Assembly (NCBI GenBank): GCA_017434775.1
Contig: JAFSGG010000072.1
Span: forward strand, 1-48,478
Reading direction: 5' to 3'
Length of the DNA: 48,478 nucleotides
Origin: Clostridia bacterium
Lineage (GTDB): Bacteria; Bacillota; Clostridia; Christensenellales; Aristaeellaceae
Shown: piece after piece, positions 31,839-39,982 of the stretch
Position numbering within the stretch: position 1 is the stretch's first letter
How the letters are laid out: every line of letters begins with the position of its first letter
Translations under genes and position numbers: made by a program
Notes under the pieces: generated by a model
Told to the model about the DNA's origin: nothing
What the model saw: the letters and a program-made list of their open reading frames with translations, nothing else
The model's database searches: none

Positions 31839-33503
31839 TTACGCCTTGGAAATCACAGTAGTCAGTGATTTTCTCTGGCCTTCGGTGGGCTTATTCAGTT
31901 TACCGTTCTTCAGCAACGTTGTGATTACGTGAAGCAGAAACCATCCATCGGCGTGGAACACAAACTGCAATTCATACGCTTCCACTTTTCTAAGATGTGT
32001 AGGAACCGATGCCAATATAGCCTCCGCATAAGGCGCTTTCAGCGCATCAAAGTCCGCCTGATACTTTGCCTTGATTCGCTCGCCAATGGCAACCAATTTA
32101 TCCCGAATTTCATTGCTGGCCAAAACCACAATCTGCCATGCAGATTTGAAGTTTTCGTCATAATCGCCGTTGGTTTTGATGTAACCCCGTTCCGCAAGCC
32201 ATGCATACTCATCCTTCGAAAGGCGTTCCTGCCCCTCTCTTTCATAGAGACTGAGAATTCGTTTCACATCTTCTGAATATTGGTATCCCAGATGCTCTCC
32301 ACGGTCAGACCATTCGCTGTCGATCTGCCAAAGGATGTGCTTACCATTACCATTCCACATGGGACCGCACCAATTCTTCATGTATACATAATCATCAGGA
32401 AGAATCGTTTCATCCGGAATAACCGATGCATGGAAGATGTTATGCGCACCATCCGGACGCATCGTAGCAACCTCTTCAAAAGAGATGCTCTCATCCCGCA
32501 TTTTCTCACCGGACTTGGCAGCAATATAAGGAATCAGCGCCCACAGGATGAAGTTTTGGTCTGTTTTCGGAGACTCAGTAAAGGAGATAGGACCATCCGT
32601 TTGGCCGCAGCGAATGTCCGGGTCATCAAGAATGCCGGAGGAAATCAGCTCGTCATACAAATCGTTTGCAAACAGTTCCGCAGCACGCTTATACATATCG
32701 TTTTGCAAGGCAAACAGTTCTGCCGTTGGCTCGGTGATGATGAAGTTCACAATATACTTATCCTTTTGAGCCTGCAGAAAGCCGTATTCCTCCAGGAATT
32801 CAACTTCCGTTTCCACGTACACCGGGGAAACACCCAGGTCATCGGCAATTTCATTCACGGTCTTTGCCGTATTGCGCACACAGTAGCAAATATTCTGGGC
32901 CAATGTGGAACGGAAAAATTCATCGATAGACTTTTTTCCTACAGAACCATTGATACCATAGGAGTGAAATTTAATCGGGTTAAACTTCAGCTGGCTTGCT
33001 TCTCTCATCGTATCCATCCCTCGTTTCAGTTCTTTTTTTGCTTCAAACAAGTGCCACTTCACCGTTCCGAGAGGAATACCCAGTTCCTGAGCAATATCCG
33101 CCTGCTTGCGATTTTCAAAGTAATACGCAATCACGATTCTTCTTTGCAGCTTAGAAAGGTATGCAATTTCATGTTGCAGGCGATGGACGGCTTCGGTATT
33201 GTCATCTTCATCCGGCTCCAAGCAGGGAGCTGCGATCAATTCCGCAGCCTCATCCACAGAAATGCCGATTATGCTTTTCGCAGCGTCACGGTAGTAGTTG
33301 CTGAGCGTGTTATGGGCAACGGTCCAGATGAACTTGCCCATATCTGCAACGTCATCCTTCACAAGAAGCGCACGAAAGGCCCTTGTTGCAATCTCCTGAG
33401 ATAGATCCTCTGCATCATGGATGCTTTTACACCGTTTCAGTGCAAAACCGAATATGGGCTTCAAGTATTCCGTTATAGTTTTCTCTACGGTTTGTCTGTT
33501 CAC
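31839..33503 (-). CDS. ECF-type sigma factor with long C-terminal extension
   Basis: A 554-residue protein. Residues ~1-165 are an ECF sigma factor: region 2 (FALKRCKSIHDAEDLSQEIA, FIWTVAHNTLSNYYRD) and region 4 (LQRRIVIAYYFENRKQADIA, LGIPLGTVKWHLFEAKKEL). Then comes a winged-helix-like part (TVNEIADDLGVSPVYVETEV, near 215-250) and ~300 residues I do not recognise. No membrane segment and no neighbouring anti-sigma gene are seen, so the extension may itself sense a signal. I chose GTG at 33503: GAGGTG lies 7 bases upstream, and the ATG at 33518 overlaps that site. Lower GC and more A/T-ending codons than its neighbours. Confidence 0.85.
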   Translation of the reverse strand: MNRQTVEKTITEYLKPIFGFALKRCKSIHDAEDLSQEIATRAFRALLVKDDVADMGKFIWTVAHNTLSNYYRDAAKSIIGISVDEAAELIAAPCLEPDEDDNTEAVHRLQHEIAYLSKLQRRIVIAYYFENRKQADIAQELGIPLGTVKWHLFEAKKELKRGMDTMREASQLKFNPIKFHSYGINGSVGKKSIDEFFRSTLAQNICYCVRNTAKTVNEIADDLGVSPVYVETEVEFLEEYGFLQAQKDKYIVNFIITEPTAELFALQNDMYKRAAELFANDLYDELISSGILDDPDIRCGQTDGPISFTESPKTDQNFILWALIPYIAAKSGEKMRDESISFEEVATMRPDGAHNIFHASVIPDETILPDDYVYMKNWCGPMWNGNGKHILWQIDSEWSDRGEHLGYQYSEDVKRILSLYEREGQERLSKDEYAWLAERGYIKTNGDYDENFKSAWQIVVLASNEIRDKLVAIGERIKAKYQADFDALKAPYAEAILASVPTHLRKVEAYELQFVFHADGWFLLHVITTLLKNGKLNKPTEGQRKSLTTVISKA

Positions 33504-33607
33504 TTGTTTGCACCTCATTGAAAGCTTTCACCCATATAGACACGAAAATCTGAAAAGGTTGGAACTTTTTGAGAAAAATTTCACACGCCAAAAAGCGCAC
33601 CTCGTTG

Positions 33608-33637
33608 AAAAAGACCTTGTCATTTGACAAGGTCTTT
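33608..33637 (-). terminator. Terminator after the tRNA-Ser pair
   Basis: 13-bp stem AAAGACCTTGTCA / TGACAAGGTCTTT, 2-base loop as drawn, T run on the minus strand. Confidence 0.88.
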
Positions 33638-33641
33638 CTCT

Positions 33642-33733
33642 TGGCGGAGAAGGAGGGATTTGAACCCTCGCTACGATTCACTCGTACTACTCCCTTAGCA
33701 GGGGAGCCCCTTCGGCCACTTGGGTACTTCTCC
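33642..33733 (-). tRNA. tRNA-Ser(GCT)
   Basis: Minus strand, 92 bases with encoded CCA. Acceptor GGAGAAG / CTTCTCC, anticodon stem CTCCC / GGGAG with loop CTGCTAA (anticodon GCT, bases 33697-33699), a long class II variable arm and a T arm with GGTTCAAATCC. Reads AGC/AGU codons. Confidence 0.96.
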
Positions 33734-33788
33734 ATGTTCAGTTGTTGCCGCACGGATGCCAGTCCTTACGGTGCGCTTGATTGAAAAA

Positions 33789-33877
33789 TGGCGGAGGGAA
33801 AGGGATTCGAACCCCCGGTGCCTTTCGACATCACTGGTTTTCAAGACCAGCGCCTTCAACCACTCGGCCATCCCTCC
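33789..33877 (-). tRNA. tRNA-Ser(TGA)
   Basis: Minus strand, 89 bases with encoded CCA. Acceptor GGAGGGA / TCCCTCC, anticodon stem CTGGT / ACCAG with loop CTTGAAA (anticodon TGA, bases 33841-33843), long variable arm, T arm GGTTCGAATCC. 55 bases upstream of tRNA-Ser(GCT) and probably in the same transcript. Confidence 0.96.
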
Positions 33878-33916
33878 GCGCATAGCGTTTGGCGGCCTTG
33901 CCGGAAGCGCTCATAT

Positions 33917-33945
33917 AGAATAGCATTTATCCGGCCGTTTGTCAA
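33917..33945 (-). promoter_or_regulatory. Promoter of the two tRNA-Ser genes
   Basis: TTGACA, 17-base spacer, TATTCT on the minus strand, about 40 bases before tRNA-Ser(TGA). Confidence 0.75.
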
Positions 33946-33997
33946 TCCCCTGTAAAAAATATTTCTTCTATTTTTCCTTTTCTCTTATTTGTCCTTA

Positions 33998-34006
33998 TGT
34001 TATAAT
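33998..34006 (+). promoter_or_regulatory. Extended -10 promoter of the ANT-like operon
   Basis: TGTTATAAT, 28 bases before the ATG; -35 poor. Confidence 0.6.
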
Positions 34007-34034
34007 GACATTATCATGGAAAGGAGATTGATTT

Positions 34035-34805
34035 ATGGAGCAACGCATCCTCCCCTTTCTGCAGCGCATGAATGATTTGCTGGATGGTCATCTTCTGTCC
34101 GTCCATTTATACGGTTCCTGTGTGATGAGCGATTTTCAGCCCGGCTGGAGCGATATCGATCTTCTTTGCTTCACCGACGGCTCCATTCCTGCCGCTCAGG
34201 CCGAAAAACTGATGACGCTGCGGCAGACCATGGTGGACGAAACCGGCGATCCCCTTTTCCGCAGCATCGAAGGTGCTCTGGTTTGTGCTGATGAATTTGA
34301 AAAAGATCAGTTTACAAGCGTAATCTATTGGGGAACCGGCGGCCAGCGCATCAAAACCCATTACATGCTGGATGCATTTTCCTGCCACAGTGTCACGCAT
34401 TTTGGCCGCTGCATTTATGGGAACGATCTTTCCTCCATTGTTCCCAAAGTTTCCTTCCACGATCTTCTCTATGAAATCCGTCAGCACCTGACCACCATCC
34501 GCATTCACGCACAGCAAACGAATGAATCGCTCTACAGCTGCGGCTGGCTGCTGGATATTGCCCGATGCCTCTATACTTTGCGTCACAAAACCATCATCAG
34601 CAAAACAGAGGCCGGTAAATGGGCTTTAGAACAGCACCTGTGCCCGGAACCCATCCAGATGAAGCGAACCCTTGCCGTGCGGCAAAACCCATCAGAGGCC
34701 CTGAAAACCCCGGAAATACGAGCCTGGCTGAAAGCCCTGGGCCCATCCATACAGAAATTCGCTCATGTGCTGGAAAATGAACTGAAGGAGCACGAAAATG
34801 ATTAA
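34035..34805 (+). CDS. Nucleotidyltransferase-fold protein (AadA/ANT-like)
   Basis: A 256-residue protein of the DNA polymerase beta nucleotidyltransferase fold. The motif LYGSCVMSDFQPGWSDIDLL contains Gly27-Ser28 and the metal-binding Asp40 and Asp42, as in AadA-type enzymes. The C-terminal helical half fits the DUF4111-like domain of that group (SCGWLLDIARCLYTLRHK, KTEAGKWALEQ). AadA adenylylates streptomycin/spectinomycin, but many chromosomal relatives have no known resistance role. ATG at 34035 follows AAAGGAG. First of three tightly packed genes, overlapping the next by 8 bases. Confidence 0.82.
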   Translation: MEQRILPFLQRMNDLLDGHLLSVHLYGSCVMSDFQPGWSDIDLLCFTDGSIPAAQAEKLMTLRQTMVDETGDPLFRSIEGALVCADEFEKDQFTSVIYWGTGGQRIKTHYMLDAFSCHSVTHFGRCIYGNDLSSIVPKVSFHDLLYEIRQHLTTIRIHAQQTNESLYSCGWLLDIARCLYTLRHKTIISKTEAGKWALEQHLCPEPIQMKRTLAVRQNPSEALKTPEIRAWLKALGPSIQKFAHVLENELKEHEND

Positions 34806-35148
34806 GTGGTATGATGAAGAATACACCTTTGAGGTAGAGGTCATAGCCGTTTCCCATAACAACGTATCGGAACACCATTGCCGCAACGGCGAACAGGTGG
34901 GCGATGTGTTCACCTGCGGTTATGGCTGCCCGGTGACTCAATGCGGTCAGGGCATCTGCTCCAAAACCATGATGATTCTTTTTCCCATGATGGAAGCCGT
35001 ACGCAGCGGCGGCAGCCTGATGAACCTTGGCGGCGACAGTGATACTTCCAGGGAATTTTTCTGCCCCGATGGTGTGGTGAAATACCGTCTGACCGTCCGT
35101 AAAAACAACAACGATAATTTTCACCGGAACAGTCATTATCAGGAATAA
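34798..35148 (+). CDS. TIGR04076-family small protein
   Basis: A 116-residue protein that fits the TIGR04076 pattern: an N-terminal strand (FEVEVIAV), a GEQVGDVF block, paired cysteines (CGYGCPVTQCGQGICSKTM), ILFPMMEAVRSGGS and CPDGVVKYRLTVRK. It has six Cys, so metal or flavin binding is possible. Function unknown. It overlaps the ANT-like gene by 8 bases and lies 3 bases before the HAD gene. Confidence 0.78.
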   Translation: MIKWYDEEYTFEVEVIAVSHNNVSEHHCRNGEQVGDVFTCGYGCPVTQCGQGICSKTMMILFPMMEAVRSGGSLMNLGGDSDTSREFFCPDGVVKYRLTVRKNNNDNFHRNSHYQE

Positions 35149-35151
35149 GCC

Positions 35152-35817
35152 ATGATAAAGCAGATAATCTTCGATGCCTTTGGCACGCTTTTTTCCGTTG
35201 AAAAAGGCGCCTCTGCCAATGCTGTGCTGGTCTTTCTGAAAAACCATCGCATTTCCATCGATGAGACCGCTTTTCATCGCGAATGGAAATCTTTCTATGC
35301 GCAAGCCACTTCATCTTCCGTTTTTCAAACAGAACGTGCCATCTTTACCAACCGTATTCAGTATTTTCTGGATCCATATCACCTGTCTGCCTCTTCCGAA
35401 AAGATGGTTGACGAAGCCCTTCACATTGCATGTAATCGTTCCACTTACCCTGATGTACTTCCGCTCCTGCATTTGCTCAGCCATCATTATTCCCTCAGCA
35501 TCGCTTCCAATACGGATAATATGGTTTTGCAGGCTGTCATGGAACGTCATCCACTCCCGGTTCATTCGATATTTACCTCTGAAGATTTACAGTGCTACAA
35601 GCCATCGCCAGCGTTCTATCATAAGATTTTGAACCATCTGCAATGCGATCCTTCGCAATGTCTTTTTGTGGGCGATAGCTATGCGGAAGACGTTAACGGC
35701 CCTTCCTCTGCCGGTATGCACGCAGTATTGCTGAACCGTGCAGGAACACATCTCTTTCCTTGTTCCTCCATTGAGACGCTCCTTGATTTGCCGAAATTCA
35801 TTGCTGAGATAAGCTAA
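35152..35817 (+). CDS. HAD-superfamily hydrolase (haloacid-dehalogenase type)
   Basis: A 221-residue phosphatase/dehalogenase-fold enzyme. Motif I is FDAFGTLF with nucleophile Asp8; the second acid position holds Phe, as in haloacid-dehalogenase-like members. Motif II is ASNTDN, motif III the Lys in CYKPSP, motif IV VGDSYAEDVNG. A helical cap occupies ~15-95. Substrate unknown. Third gene of the ANT-like operon, closed by a terminator. Confidence 0.86.
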   Translation: MIKQIIFDAFGTLFSVEKGASANAVLVFLKNHRISIDETAFHREWKSFYAQATSSSVFQTERAIFTNRIQYFLDPYHLSASSEKMVDEALHIACNRSTYPDVLPLLHLLSHHYSLSIASNTDNMVLQAVMERHPLPVHSIFTSEDLQCYKPSPAFYHKILNHLQCDPSQCLFVGDSYAEDVNGPSSAGMHAVLLNRAGTHLFPCSSIETLLDLPKFIAEIS

Positions 35818-35855
35818 ACGCCCGCTTCCATCATCGGAAACAGGCGTTTATTTTT
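35815..35855 (+). terminator. Terminator after the HAD gene
   Basis: Stem TAAACGCC / GGCGTTTA with inner TTCC / GGAA pairing, then TTTTT. It overlaps the stop codon. Confidence 0.8.
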
Positions 35856-35858
35856 GTT

Positions 35859-36770
35859 TTACTTTTTCAGGGTGATCACCACATGGCGGTTGGGTTCATC
35901 CCCCTCGGAATGGGTGGTTACAGCGGGATGATCCTGCAAAGCACTGTGCAGAATGCGGCGTTCGTAAGGATTCATGGGTTCCATGCTCACCTTACGGCCG
36001 GTCTTCTGGCAGCGGTTGGCCATACGGTTGGCCAGGCGGATCAGCGCTTCTTCCCGCTTGGCGCGGTAGTTTTCGGTATCCAGGGTCACGCGGGTGTATT
36101 CGCTCTTGCCCTTGTTTACCTGCAGGCTGGTCAGGTACTGCAGTGCATCCAGGGTTTCGCCCCGGCGGCCAATCAGGATGCCCAGGGTATCCCCTTCCAT
36201 ATTCACATGCACATTGCCTTCTTCATCAGTGGAAACAGCCACAGATACGGGCACATTCATCAGCTTGGTCAGTTCCTGCAAAAATTCCTGCGCCTTACCG
36301 GCAGGGGTGCTGCGGTCAGCCTGTTCGGCAGGAACGATTTCTTTCTTTTCGACGGGCTTTTCTTCTACAGGCTTTTTGTTTTCCTTGGGTTTACGGGCAG
36401 GCTTTTCAGTCTTGGGCGCTTCTTCCTTGGCAGCCTTTTCTTCGACTTTCTTTTCTTCCTTGGCAGGTTTCTCTTTCTTTTCAGCCTTGGGCGCTTTCTT
36501 TTCGGCAGGTTTTTCAGCCTTCTTTTCAGCTTTCTTTTCTACCTTTTCTTCCAGCATGCCATCAAACAGGTTATGCACTTCGTCTTCGGCTTCGTCTTCT
36601 TCCACCGTGAAGCGAACCTTGGCAGGACGGCTGCCAAAGAGGCCAAACAGGCCCTTGCTGCCTTCTTCAATAATATCCACTTTCACTTCACTGATGGAAA
36701 GGCCCAGGCTTTCCAGACCGGCAGAAACGGCTTCTTCCGTCGTCCGGGCGGTGAATTCATAGGTTTTCAT
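35859..36770 (-). CDS. khpB: RNA-binding protein KhpB (Jag/EloR)
   Basis: A 303-residue SpoIIIJ-associated protein. The Jag-N domain (1-~58) has KGLFGLFGSRPAKVRF. A ~95-residue linker made of Lys/Glu/Pro/Ala repeats (EKKAEKKAEKPAEKK) follows. The KH domain (VHVNMEGDTLGILIGRRGETL) lies near 185-235 and the R3H domain (YRAKREEALIRLANRMANRC, MNPYERRILHSAL) ends the protein. KhpB works with KhpA in RNA binding and cell-wall elongation control. Its ATG overlaps the yidC stop (TAATG). Confidence 0.93.
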   Translation of the reverse strand: MKTYEFTARTTEEAVSAGLESLGLSISEVKVDIIEEGSKGLFGLFGSRPAKVRFTVEEDEAEDEVHNLFDGMLEEKVEKKAEKKAEKPAEKKAPKAEKKEKPAKEEKKVEEKAAKEEAPKTEKPARKPKENKKPVEEKPVEKKEIVPAEQADRSTPAGKAQEFLQELTKLMNVPVSVAVSTDEEGNVHVNMEGDTLGILIGRRGETLDALQYLTSLQVNKGKSEYTRVTLDTENYRAKREEALIRLANRMANRCQKTGRKVSMEPMNPYERRILHSALQDHPAVTTHSEGDEPNRHVVITLKK

Positions 36771-37813
36771 TACTTAACGGACCCCTTTCCGATAATATTT
36801 TCTTCTTTCTTTTCGCCGTCTTTCTTTTCCAGAATCTTGTTAATGACAATCCCCTGAACAGAGGAAACCACACTGCTGATCACCCAGTAAAGGGCGAAAC
36901 CGGCATTGGAAGACAAGCAGAAGAATACAGACAGGCACGGGAAGAACCACTTCATGAATTTGCCCTGATTGGGATTGGCGCCGTTGGCAGCAGGCTGCTG
37001 GGGCTGCTGGGCGTTCATGAACTTGGTCTGCAGCACCTGGGTCACACCGGCCAGCACGGGCAAGATCAGCAAGCCGTTGAAATTCTGGAACACACTGATG
37101 GAGAAGAGAATGAAGCTGACATTCTCCATACCGGGCACATACTGAGGCGTTCCCAGCAGGTTTTTGCTTGCAATCAGATCCAGCGTAGCATTGAGTGTAT
37201 CGGCGCTGACGAAAGATTCGGCATTGATCACAATACCGGCATTCTGGCACACTTGATTGAAATTGGCAAACATTTGCTCATTCCCCTGCATGGCGGCAAA
37301 AGCACGCTGCCACACAGCGAAAGGCACCACGCGCAGACTGTTCACATCAGGCAGAGAAGGTGCAAAGAAAGAGTCCGTCATCCACAGGTTTTTCACCCAC
37401 AGGAACTTTTCATCCGCCATGATAACGTCAGCTTCGCCGGCGATATAGCGGAAGGCCTGCAAAACCAACTGTTCATTGGCAATATCACGCATGGCAGAGA
37501 ACATGGCGATCATCAAAGGCCAGGTGAGCAGCATGGGCAGGCAGCCGGACAGCGGGTTATACCCTTCTTTCCGCATCAGTTCAGCCTGCTTCTGCTGAAG
37601 TTTTTGCTTATCATTACCGTATTTTTGCTGCAGTGCATTCAGCTTGGGCTGAATCAGGGCCATTTTGCGCATGCCTTTGCGGCTCTTATAATCGAAGGGC
37701 ATACACACCATACGCATCAGGAAAGTGAAGATGATGATGGATACGCCGTAATTACCTACGATTCCATTGATCCAGGCAAGAATATTATACAAAAAACCAG
37801 AAATTCCACTCAA
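36770..37813 (-). CDS. yidC: Membrane protein insertase YidC/OxaA
   Basis: Inserts and folds membrane proteins alone or with SecYEG. The 347-residue protein starts [21 protein letters not shown]. Five membrane segments are visible, with the substrate-groove Arg in [16 protein letters not shown], a cytoplasmic hairpin [18 protein letters not shown] and [20 protein letters not shown] larger than usual external loop (~130-235) separates later helices. The start is TTG at 37813, overlapping the yidD stop (TTGA), with GGGAGG upstream. In the rpmH-rnpA-yidD-yidC-khpB string. Confidence 0.94.
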   Translation of the reverse strand: MSGISGFLYNILAWINGIVGNYGVSIIIFTFLMRMVCMPFDYKSRKGMRKMALIQPKLNALQQKYGNDKQKLQQKQAELMRKEGYNPLSGCLPMLLTWPLMIAMFSAMRDIANEQLVLQAFRYIAGEADVIMADEKFLWVKNLWMTDSFFAPSLPDVNSLRVVPFAVWQRAFAAMQGNEQMFANFNQVCQNAGIVINAESFVSADTLNATLDLIASKNLLGTPQYVPGMENVSFILFSISVFQNFNGLLILPVLAGVTQVLQTKFMNAQQPQQPAANGANPNQGKFMKWFFPCLSVFFCLSSNAGFALYWVISSVVSSVQGIVINKILEKKDGEKKEENIIGKGSVK

Positions 37814-38058
37814 GGGTGATCGTCCCTCCCAGTATTTTTCGTCTTTGGCTGCGGTACAGGATCGTACCCGCCTTTGGAAAACGGATTGCATCGAAGCAGC
37901 CTTTTTGCACTCAGCCACAAGCCATGGATGACCCCGTGTGTTTCGATTGCTTCCATTGCATATTCGGAACAGGTGGGCACATACTTACAAGCAGCCCCGA
38001 AGTATGGGCTGATGTTGCGCTTGTACCATTTCAAAAGGCTGATCAGCAGCTTTTTCAT
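37810..38058 (-). CDS. yidD: Membrane protein insertion efficiency factor YidD
   Basis: An 82-residue amphipathic protein of the YidD (UPF0161) family, thought to help YidC. The family pattern is complete: [27 protein letters not shown] and [25 protein letters not shown] with three conserved Cys. ATG at 38058 overlaps the rnpA stop (ATGA), and its stop overlaps the yidC start. Confidence 0.94.
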   Translation of the reverse strand: MKKLLISLLKWYKRNISPYFGAACKYVPTCSEYAMEAIETHGVIHGLWLSAKRLLRCNPFSKGGYDPVPQPKTKNTGRDDHP

Positions 38059-38393
38059 TTCTGCTCTTCCTTGTAGAGTTTTTGCTTCTTCATCAGATAG
38101 CACAAAGAGGCGTGAAGCTTTGCAAAATCAGCTTCAGCCGCCGCTTCACGGGCTGTAACCACGTACATCCCTTTTTTCAATGCAGGCAATTCCCGGCGGA
38201 ATGCCTCTCTTAACCTGCGCTTGGTACGGTTACGAGTCACAGCATTACCGATTTTTTTGCTTACTGCAAAGCCTACCAGCATCTTGGGGCCTTTCACAAA
38301 CCCCAATGCCACTTCCCGGGCGGCACTGCCTTTCCCTTTGCGATAAACGTAACGGAACTGTCCGTTTTTGCGCAGGCGGTATTGCTGTTCCAT
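38055..38393 (-). CDS. rnpA: Ribonuclease P protein component
   Basis: Protein cofactor of RNase P, which cuts the 5' leader from pre-tRNA. At 112 residues it has family length, with [30 protein letters not shown] (the RNR RNA-binding motif) and LREAFR. The ribosome site AAAGGA lies 8 bases before the ATG. A hairpin with T tract separates it from rpmH. Confidence 0.95.
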   Translation of the reverse strand: MEQQYRLRKNGQFRYVYRKGKGSAAREVALGFVKGPKMLVGFAVSKKIGNAVTRNRTKRRLREAFRRELPALKKGMYVVTAREAAAEADFAKLHASLCYLMKKQKLYKEEQK

Positions 38394-38423
38394 TCCATCC
38401 TCCGTTTCCTTTCAAACAACAGC

Positions 38424-38469
38424 AAAACCCGCTCCACTTTTGTGCACAATGGCAAGCGTTGGGAGCGGG
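38424..38469 (-). terminator. Hairpin between rpmH and rnpA
   Basis: Stem CCCGCTCC / GGAGCGGG on the minus strand, followed by TTTTGCTGTTGTTTG. Probably a partial terminator that lowers rnpA expression relative to rpmH. Confidence 0.65.
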
Positions 38470-38507
38470 CTAAGCCATGCAGGAAAGGATATCAGACCAT
38501 CCGAAAA

Positions 38508-38642
38508 TCAGACGGTCAGTTCCTTGCGGCCACGGTTACGGCGACGGGACAGAACACGACGACCGTTCTTGGTGCTCATGCGGGCACGGAAACCATGAAC
38601 CTTATTGCGCTGGCGTTTCTTCGGCTGATAAGTGCGTTTCAT
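38508..38642 (-). CDS. rpmH: 50S ribosomal protein L34
   Basis: The 44-residue L34: [18 protein letters not shown] at the start, [12 protein letters not shown] at the end. The ATG at 38642 follows AAGGAG. It has a consensus promoter upstream. Usually dnaA is divergent next to rpmH in Firmicutes, but here it is not. Confidence 0.97.
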   Translation of the reverse strand: MKRTYQPKKRQRNKVHGFRARMSTKNGRRVLSRRRNRGRKELTV

Positions 38643-38732
38643 TGTCTGACAACTCCTTCTAATTGTAAAATGCCAAAGGCATTTGTTTTATAGCAGGCAT
38701 GTGATAGAAAATCACCACAAGACAGCCATTAT

Positions 38733-38761
38733 AGTATATCGATTTTGTTCCTTTGTGTCAA
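38733..38761 (-). promoter_or_regulatory. Promoter of rpmH operon
   Basis: TTGACA, 17-base spacer, TATACT on the minus strand, about 90 bases before rpmH. Confidence 0.8.
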
Positions 38762-38799
38762 GCGTTTTCTTGCCTGAATTGCCTATTTTTTAGAAAAAA

Positions 38800-39468
38800 T
38801 TACACCTGCTGATCCATGGAAATTTCCTGACGCAGCATGCGCAGAGAATCCAGCTGCTGGGCCATGGCGATGTCGGCTTGTTCCACCATCTGGCTCACGG
38901 CATTGTGCACATTGGCGGAATATTCTTCACATTCACGATGGGTATTTTCCATCAGTTCCTGTGCTTCAGCCTGGGCACGGGCCAGGATTTCGCTTTCGGC
39001 AACCAGAGCAGCAGCCTGGGCCTGGGCATCGGCAATGATGGCCTGAGCACGGGCCTGAGCATCCGCGACCAGTGCATTGGCCTGTTCGGAAGCCTTGCGG
39101 CCGGTTTCCAGTGCATTGGCATTGGCCTGGTTCACGGTGGTGGTTGCCTGCAGATTGGCCTGATTCACGGTATCTTCCGCCTGTTTGTTGGCCTGTTCCA
39201 CAGTATTCTTGGCCTGCTGATTCGCCATATCGATGGTATTCTGCGCCTTGCTCTTGCTGTCATCGATCATCTGGTTGGCCACTTTCAGCACTTCCTGAGC
39301 CTGCTGCAGATCGTTGGGAATGCTCTGTTCCAGCATCTGCAAAAGCCGCACAATTTCTTCCTTATCCACTGCAATCTTGCTGGTCAGCGGAATATTGCGG
39401 GCGTTGCTGACAGCCAGGTTGATCCGGTCAATGGTGTCAAAGGTGTGCAGTCTGGTATCGATAGACAT
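38800..39468 (-). CDS. Repetitive coiled-coil protein, unknown function
   Basis: A 222-residue protein. Residues ~65-190 are a long, almost unbroken coiled coil with a repeating unit of 11 residues (QAKNTVEQANK, QAEDTVNQANL, QATTTVNQANA), rich in Gln, Ala and Asn. No membrane segment. Such proteins beside coaD in Clostridia are often called ATPase or ATP-synthase-B-like because of the coiled coil alone; a DivIVA-like or scaffold role is equally possible. ATG at 39468 after GGGGGA. Last gene of the alr-rsmD-coaD string. Confidence 0.8.
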   Translation of the reverse strand: MSIDTRLHTFDTIDRINLAVSNARNIPLTSKIAVDKEEIVRLLQMLEQSIPNDLQQAQEVLKVANQMIDDSKSKAQNTIDMANQQAKNTVEQANKQAEDTVNQANLQATTTVNQANANALETGRKASEQANALVADAQARAQAIIADAQAQAAALVAESEILARAQAEAQELMENTHRECEEYSANVHNAVSQMVEQADIAMAQQLDSLRMLRQEISMDQQV

Positions 39469-39495
39469 ATTCGTTTCCCCCTTCAAAAATCTCTT

Positions 39496-39981
39496 TTATT
39501 TCTGGAAAGCACGGATGATATCATCCCGCACTTCCATTGGTACAAATGGTGTAATATCGGCGCCGAAGGACGCCAGCTGCCGTACGTAGGTAGAGCTGAT
39601 ATTGCTTTTTTCAAGCGAGGCCGGCAGGTAGACGGTTTCCATTTCCTCAACCAGCATGCCATTGATATGGGCCATATCGTTCTCGCTTTCCAGATCCAGC
39701 TGATTGCGCACGCCGCGCACCAGAACGCAAGCCCCCATCTCTTTTGCAAATACAGCTGTCAGACCCGTTGAGGAAGCCACCCGAACATTTTTGATATCTC
39801 TGCAAGCTTTTTCCAGCATTTCCACCCGCATTTTCCAGGGGAAGCAGCCTTTCTTTTCCGGGTTATGCATCACAGCCACAATTACTTCATCAAAAAGCCT
39901 GGCAGCACGGCGGATGATATCCATATGTCCATTGGTTACCGGGTCAAAACTGCCCGGGAACATACAAATTCTTTTGCTCAT
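39496..39981 (-). CDS. coaD: Phosphopantetheine adenylyltransferase
   Basis: Transfers AMP from ATP to 4'-phosphopantetheine, the fourth step of coenzyme A synthesis. At 161 residues it has the usual length. The nucleotidyltransferase motif PGSFDPVTNGH is at 9-19 (Thr16...His19). Other blocks are VRGVRNQLDLESENDMAHIN and SSTYVRQLASFGADI. ATG at 39981 follows AGGAGG, 1 base after the rsmD stop; rsmD-coaD is a conserved pair. Confidence 0.96.
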   Translation of the reverse strand: MSKRICMFPGSFDPVTNGHMDIIRRAARLFDEVIVAVMHNPEKKGCFPWKMRVEMLEKACRDIKNVRVASSTGLTAVFAKEMGACVLVRGVRNQLDLESENDMAHINGMLVEEMETVYLPASLEKSNISSTYVRQLASFGADITPFVPMEVRDDIIRAFQK

Positions 39982-39982
39982 A

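Noticed and set aside
33537..33562. Possible ECF-type self-promoter (CCAACC ... TGTCTA) before the extended ECF gene
   Set aside because: The spacer is about 14 bases, shorter than usual for ECF promoters, and the elements are weak; not strong enough to list.
33642..33877. Short open frames across the tRNA-Ser genes
   Set aside because: The DNA folds into two complete tRNAs; the frames are chance.
35815..35855. Use of the HAD terminator by khpB as well
   Set aside because: On the minus strand the stem is not followed by a T run, so it is listed for the plus strand only.
36340..36560. Repetitive Lys/Glu/Pro-coding stretch in khpB as a DNA repeat
   Set aside because: It is the low-complexity linker known in Jag proteins, not a separate repeat element.
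39363..39371. TTATCCACT, close to a DnaA box
   Set aside because: A single copy inside a coding region; no cluster, no AT-rich unwinding region and no dnaA nearby.
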